Origin: Thermoplasmata archaeon
GTDB taxonomy: Archaea > Thermoplasmatota > Thermoplasmata > Lutacidiplasmatales > UBA184
NCBI GenBank assembly: GCA_030038885.1
Contig: JASHQY010000079.1
Location: forward strand, 1-6,210
Length of the DNA stretch: 6,210 nucleotides
Reading direction: 5' to 3'
In this document: positions 5,234 through 6,210 of the stretch, piece after piece
Layout of the letters: every line of letters starts with the position of its first letter
Position numbering within the stretch: the first letter of the stretch is position 1
The notes under the pieces: model-generated
The model's input: the letters and a program-made list of their open reading frames with translations, nothing else
The model's database searches: none
Told to the model about the DNA's origin: nothing
Made by a program: the position numbers and the translations under genes

Positions 5234-5542
5234 ATGGCCACCGGCGCGCCACCGAAGACGTTCATCTCGGACCTGCGGCCCGGTCGGGTCGCGACGTTCG
5301 AGGCGACCGTCGCGAAGCTCGAGCCCGCCCGCGAGGTCGCGCAGCGGTCCGGCGGGACGACCCAGGTCCGGCACGGCACGCTCCGCGACGGCACCGGCGA
5401 GGTCGCGTTCGTGCTCTGGGGGCGCGAGGTCGATCTCGTCGCGGAGGGGGACCGCGTGCGGATCGTCGAAGGGTGGATCAAGGACTACAAGGGCCGGCCC
5501 GAGGTCTCGCTCGGTCGGACCGGCCGCCTCGAGAAGCCGTAG
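5234..5542 (+). CDS. Single OB-fold SSB/RPA-like nucleic-acid-binding protein
   Basis: This is a 102-residue single OB-fold protein of the archaeal SSB type, expected to bind single-stranded DNA or RNA. The order is typical: ISDLRPG (11-17), the first strand, a variable loop (34-44), HGTLRDGTGEVAFVLWG (47-63), the VAEGDRVRI strand (69-77) and GWIKDYKGRPEVSLG (80-94). W62, W81 and Y85 have the same spacing (19 and 4) as the three base-stacking aromatics of Sulfolobus SSB (W56, W75, F79). Unlike that protein, it stops right after the OB domain and lacks the flexible Gly-rich/acidic tail used for partner binding. The ATG at 5234 is the only sensible start; no strong Shine-Dalgarno precedes it. 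It is divergent from paralog B and probably followed by the membrane-protein gene 93 bp downstream. It could be the housekeeping SSB or an accessory copy; I cannot tell which. Confidence 0.88.
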   Translation: MATGAPPKTFISDLRPGRVATFEATVAKLEPAREVAQRSGGTTQVRHGTLRDGTGEVAFVLWGREVDLVAEGDRVRIVEGWIKDYKGRPEVSLGRTGRLEKP

Positions 5543-5589
5543 GCCGGGGCGCGGCGGGCGGCCGGGGATCCGCGCGCCGGGACGAACGC

Positions 5590-5597
5590 CTAAGACG
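5590..5597 (+). promoter_or_regulatory. Weak TATA-like box upstream of the membrane-protein gene
   Basis: CCTAAGAC is the only relatively AT-rich spot in the 93-bp gap, about 40 bp before the GTG at 5636, which would give a leader of some 15-20 bases. The match to a TATA box is poor; read-through from the OB-fold gene is equally plausible. Confidence 0.2.
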
Positions 5598-5613
5598 GGG
5601 AACGGCTCTCGCG

Positions 5614-5629
5614 CGGTCCGAGGGGACCG
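5614..5629 (+). promoter_or_regulatory. Hairpin presenting a Shine-Dalgarno-like loop before GTG 5636
   Basis: CGGTCC-gagg-GGACCG forms a perfect 6-bp stem with GAGG as its loop, ending 6 bases before the GTG start. GAGGGG is the only ribosome-binding-like sequence here, so the hairpin would either display or hide it. A role in translation control is inference. Confidence 0.3.
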
Positions 5630-5635
5630 CCGTCC

Positions 5636-6115
5636 GTGACGTGGGACAACTTCTTCAGCGCGGAGGTCGGCGCGGCCGCCGCCCTCGCGGGGCTCATCTT
5701 CGTCGGGATCTCGATCAACCTCGCACGGATCATCGCCCTCCCGCTCATCGCGAACCGCGCGCTCCAGTCGCTCCTCATCCTGCTCGCGATCCTCGCGGTC
5801 GAGTCGCTCCTCCTGGTCCCGGGCCCGTCGCCGCTCGTGGAGGGGGTCGAGATCGTCGCGGTGGCCGGGGTCACCGCGGTCGCGCTCAACGCGATGGAGC
5901 TGCGCAGCTGGCGGGTCGTGGCGCCCCCGTACCGCGGCGTCCTCCGCTCGCACACGCTCGAGCTCCAGCTGCCCTGGGCGTTCACGCTCGTCGGGGGGGC
6001 CGCGCTCGTCGCGGACGCGCCGTGGGCGCTCTACTGGTTCGTTCCCGCGACGCTCGTGAGCTTCCTGATCGCGGTCCTCGAGGCGTGGATCATCACCGTG
6101 GAGATCCTTCGCTGA
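5636..6115 (+). CDS. Five-helix integral membrane protein of unknown function
   Basis: This protein of 159 residues is mostly hydrophobic. Helices are visible near 11-33, 43-61, 68-87, 112-127 and 130-156. The N-terminal block (F7-S8-A9-E10-V11-G12, then LAGLIFVGISINL at 17-29, then NRALQSLL at 40-47 and a helix ending LLLVPG) resembles a family of small bacterial and archaeal membrane proteins of unknown role, some of which carry loose names in databases; I do not assign a function. Polar residues inside helices are few (S26, N28, E56, N85), and there is no transporter or enzyme motif. The start is GTG at 5636, giving MTWDNFF; a GAGGGG sequence lies about 10 bases upstream. It lies 93 bp after the OB-fold gene on the same strand and ends 95 bp before the window edge. 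Confidence 0.82.
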   Translation: MTWDNFFSAEVGAAAALAGLIFVGISINLARIIALPLIANRALQSLLILLAILAVESLLLVPGPSPLVEGVEIVAVAGVTAVALNAMELRSWRVVAPPYRGVLRSHTLELQLPWAFTLVGGAALVADAPWALYWFVPATLVSFLIAVLEAWIITVEILR

Positions 6116-6210
6116 CCGGGGCGGTCGCCGCCGCACCCCGCCCGGCGCCGGCTGTCGCGGGGGTCGCGTCCCCGGAGGGGCCCGGGTCCGGACCGACCGT
6201 GGGGACTGCG
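6116..6210. other. Non-coding tail of the window
   Basis: I see no gene start, RNA gene or clear terminator in the last 95 bases. Short GC palindromes occur, such as GGTCCGGACC at 6185-6194, at a level expected for this composition. Confidence 0.4.

Noticed and set aside
4694..5542. 282-residue version of the OB-fold protein
   Set aside because: The first 180 residues run antisense through paralog B and the spacer, with low-complexity translation; the OB domain is complete from ATG 5234.
5027..6136. 369-codon minus-strand open frame opposite the OB-fold and membrane-protein genes
   Set aside because: It is almost entirely Arg/Asp/Glu/Pro, a known antisense artefact of GC-rich coding DNA.

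Overview
The window is a compact, very GC-rich stretch (roughly 70% G+C by eye) that most likely comes from an archaeon. The case for archaea rests on three things: isolated AT-rich TATA/BRE-like boxes in place of bacterial -35/-10 pairs, a probable near-leaderless start, and a small single-OB protein with the aromatic spacing of crenarchaeal SSB. A high-GC Thermoplasmatota-like lineage is a guess; nothing here fixes the phylum. GTG starts and strong G/C bias at third codon positions create many long false reading frames, and most of these were rejected.

Layout, left to right. (1) Positions 1-1910, plus strand: most of a HyfB/HycC-type ion-pumping membrane subunit (NuoL/M/N superfamily), cut by the left window edge. 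(2) Positions 1915-2808, minus strand: a two-gene operon of a small unknown protein (here 'paralog A') followed by an ATP-binding-type universal stress protein. The operon converges on hyfB with only 4 bp between the stop codons. (3) Positions 3082-3765, minus strand: a six-helix acetate/succinate transporter of the GPR1/FUN34/YaaH (SatP) family with its own BRE/TATA promoter. (4) Positions 3894-4951, minus strand: a second two-gene operon, with 'paralog B' overlapping a Nudix hydrolase by an ATGA. (5) Positions 5234-6115, plus strand: a tail-less SSB-like OB-fold protein, then a five-helix membrane protein of unknown function.

The most interesting signal is the A/B pair. The two unrecognised proteins align without a single gap over about 130 residues (about half identical in the core). 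They share a W-I-D-V...G..G.W-L-W-L...L-P-L-L-P block and a C-terminal helix with an invariant C-E-x-Y-x-x-D-N-Q motif. Each is the first gene of an operon whose second gene is a different nucleotide-binding or nucleotide-hydrolysing protein (Usp; Nudix). Each has a TATA-like box about 105 bp upstream of its start and a perfect inverted repeat near the expected transcription start. The two operons bracket the transporter gene. This looks like a duplicated, lineage-specific adaptor-plus-effector arrangement, but its function cannot be read from sequence.

How the genes might work together is inference only. An ion-translocating redox complex, an organic-acid/H+ symporter, a stress-response ATP-binding protein and a nucleotide-cleaning hydrolase would fit an energy-stress theme. 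Adjacency on different strands and separate promoters argues against one single pathway.
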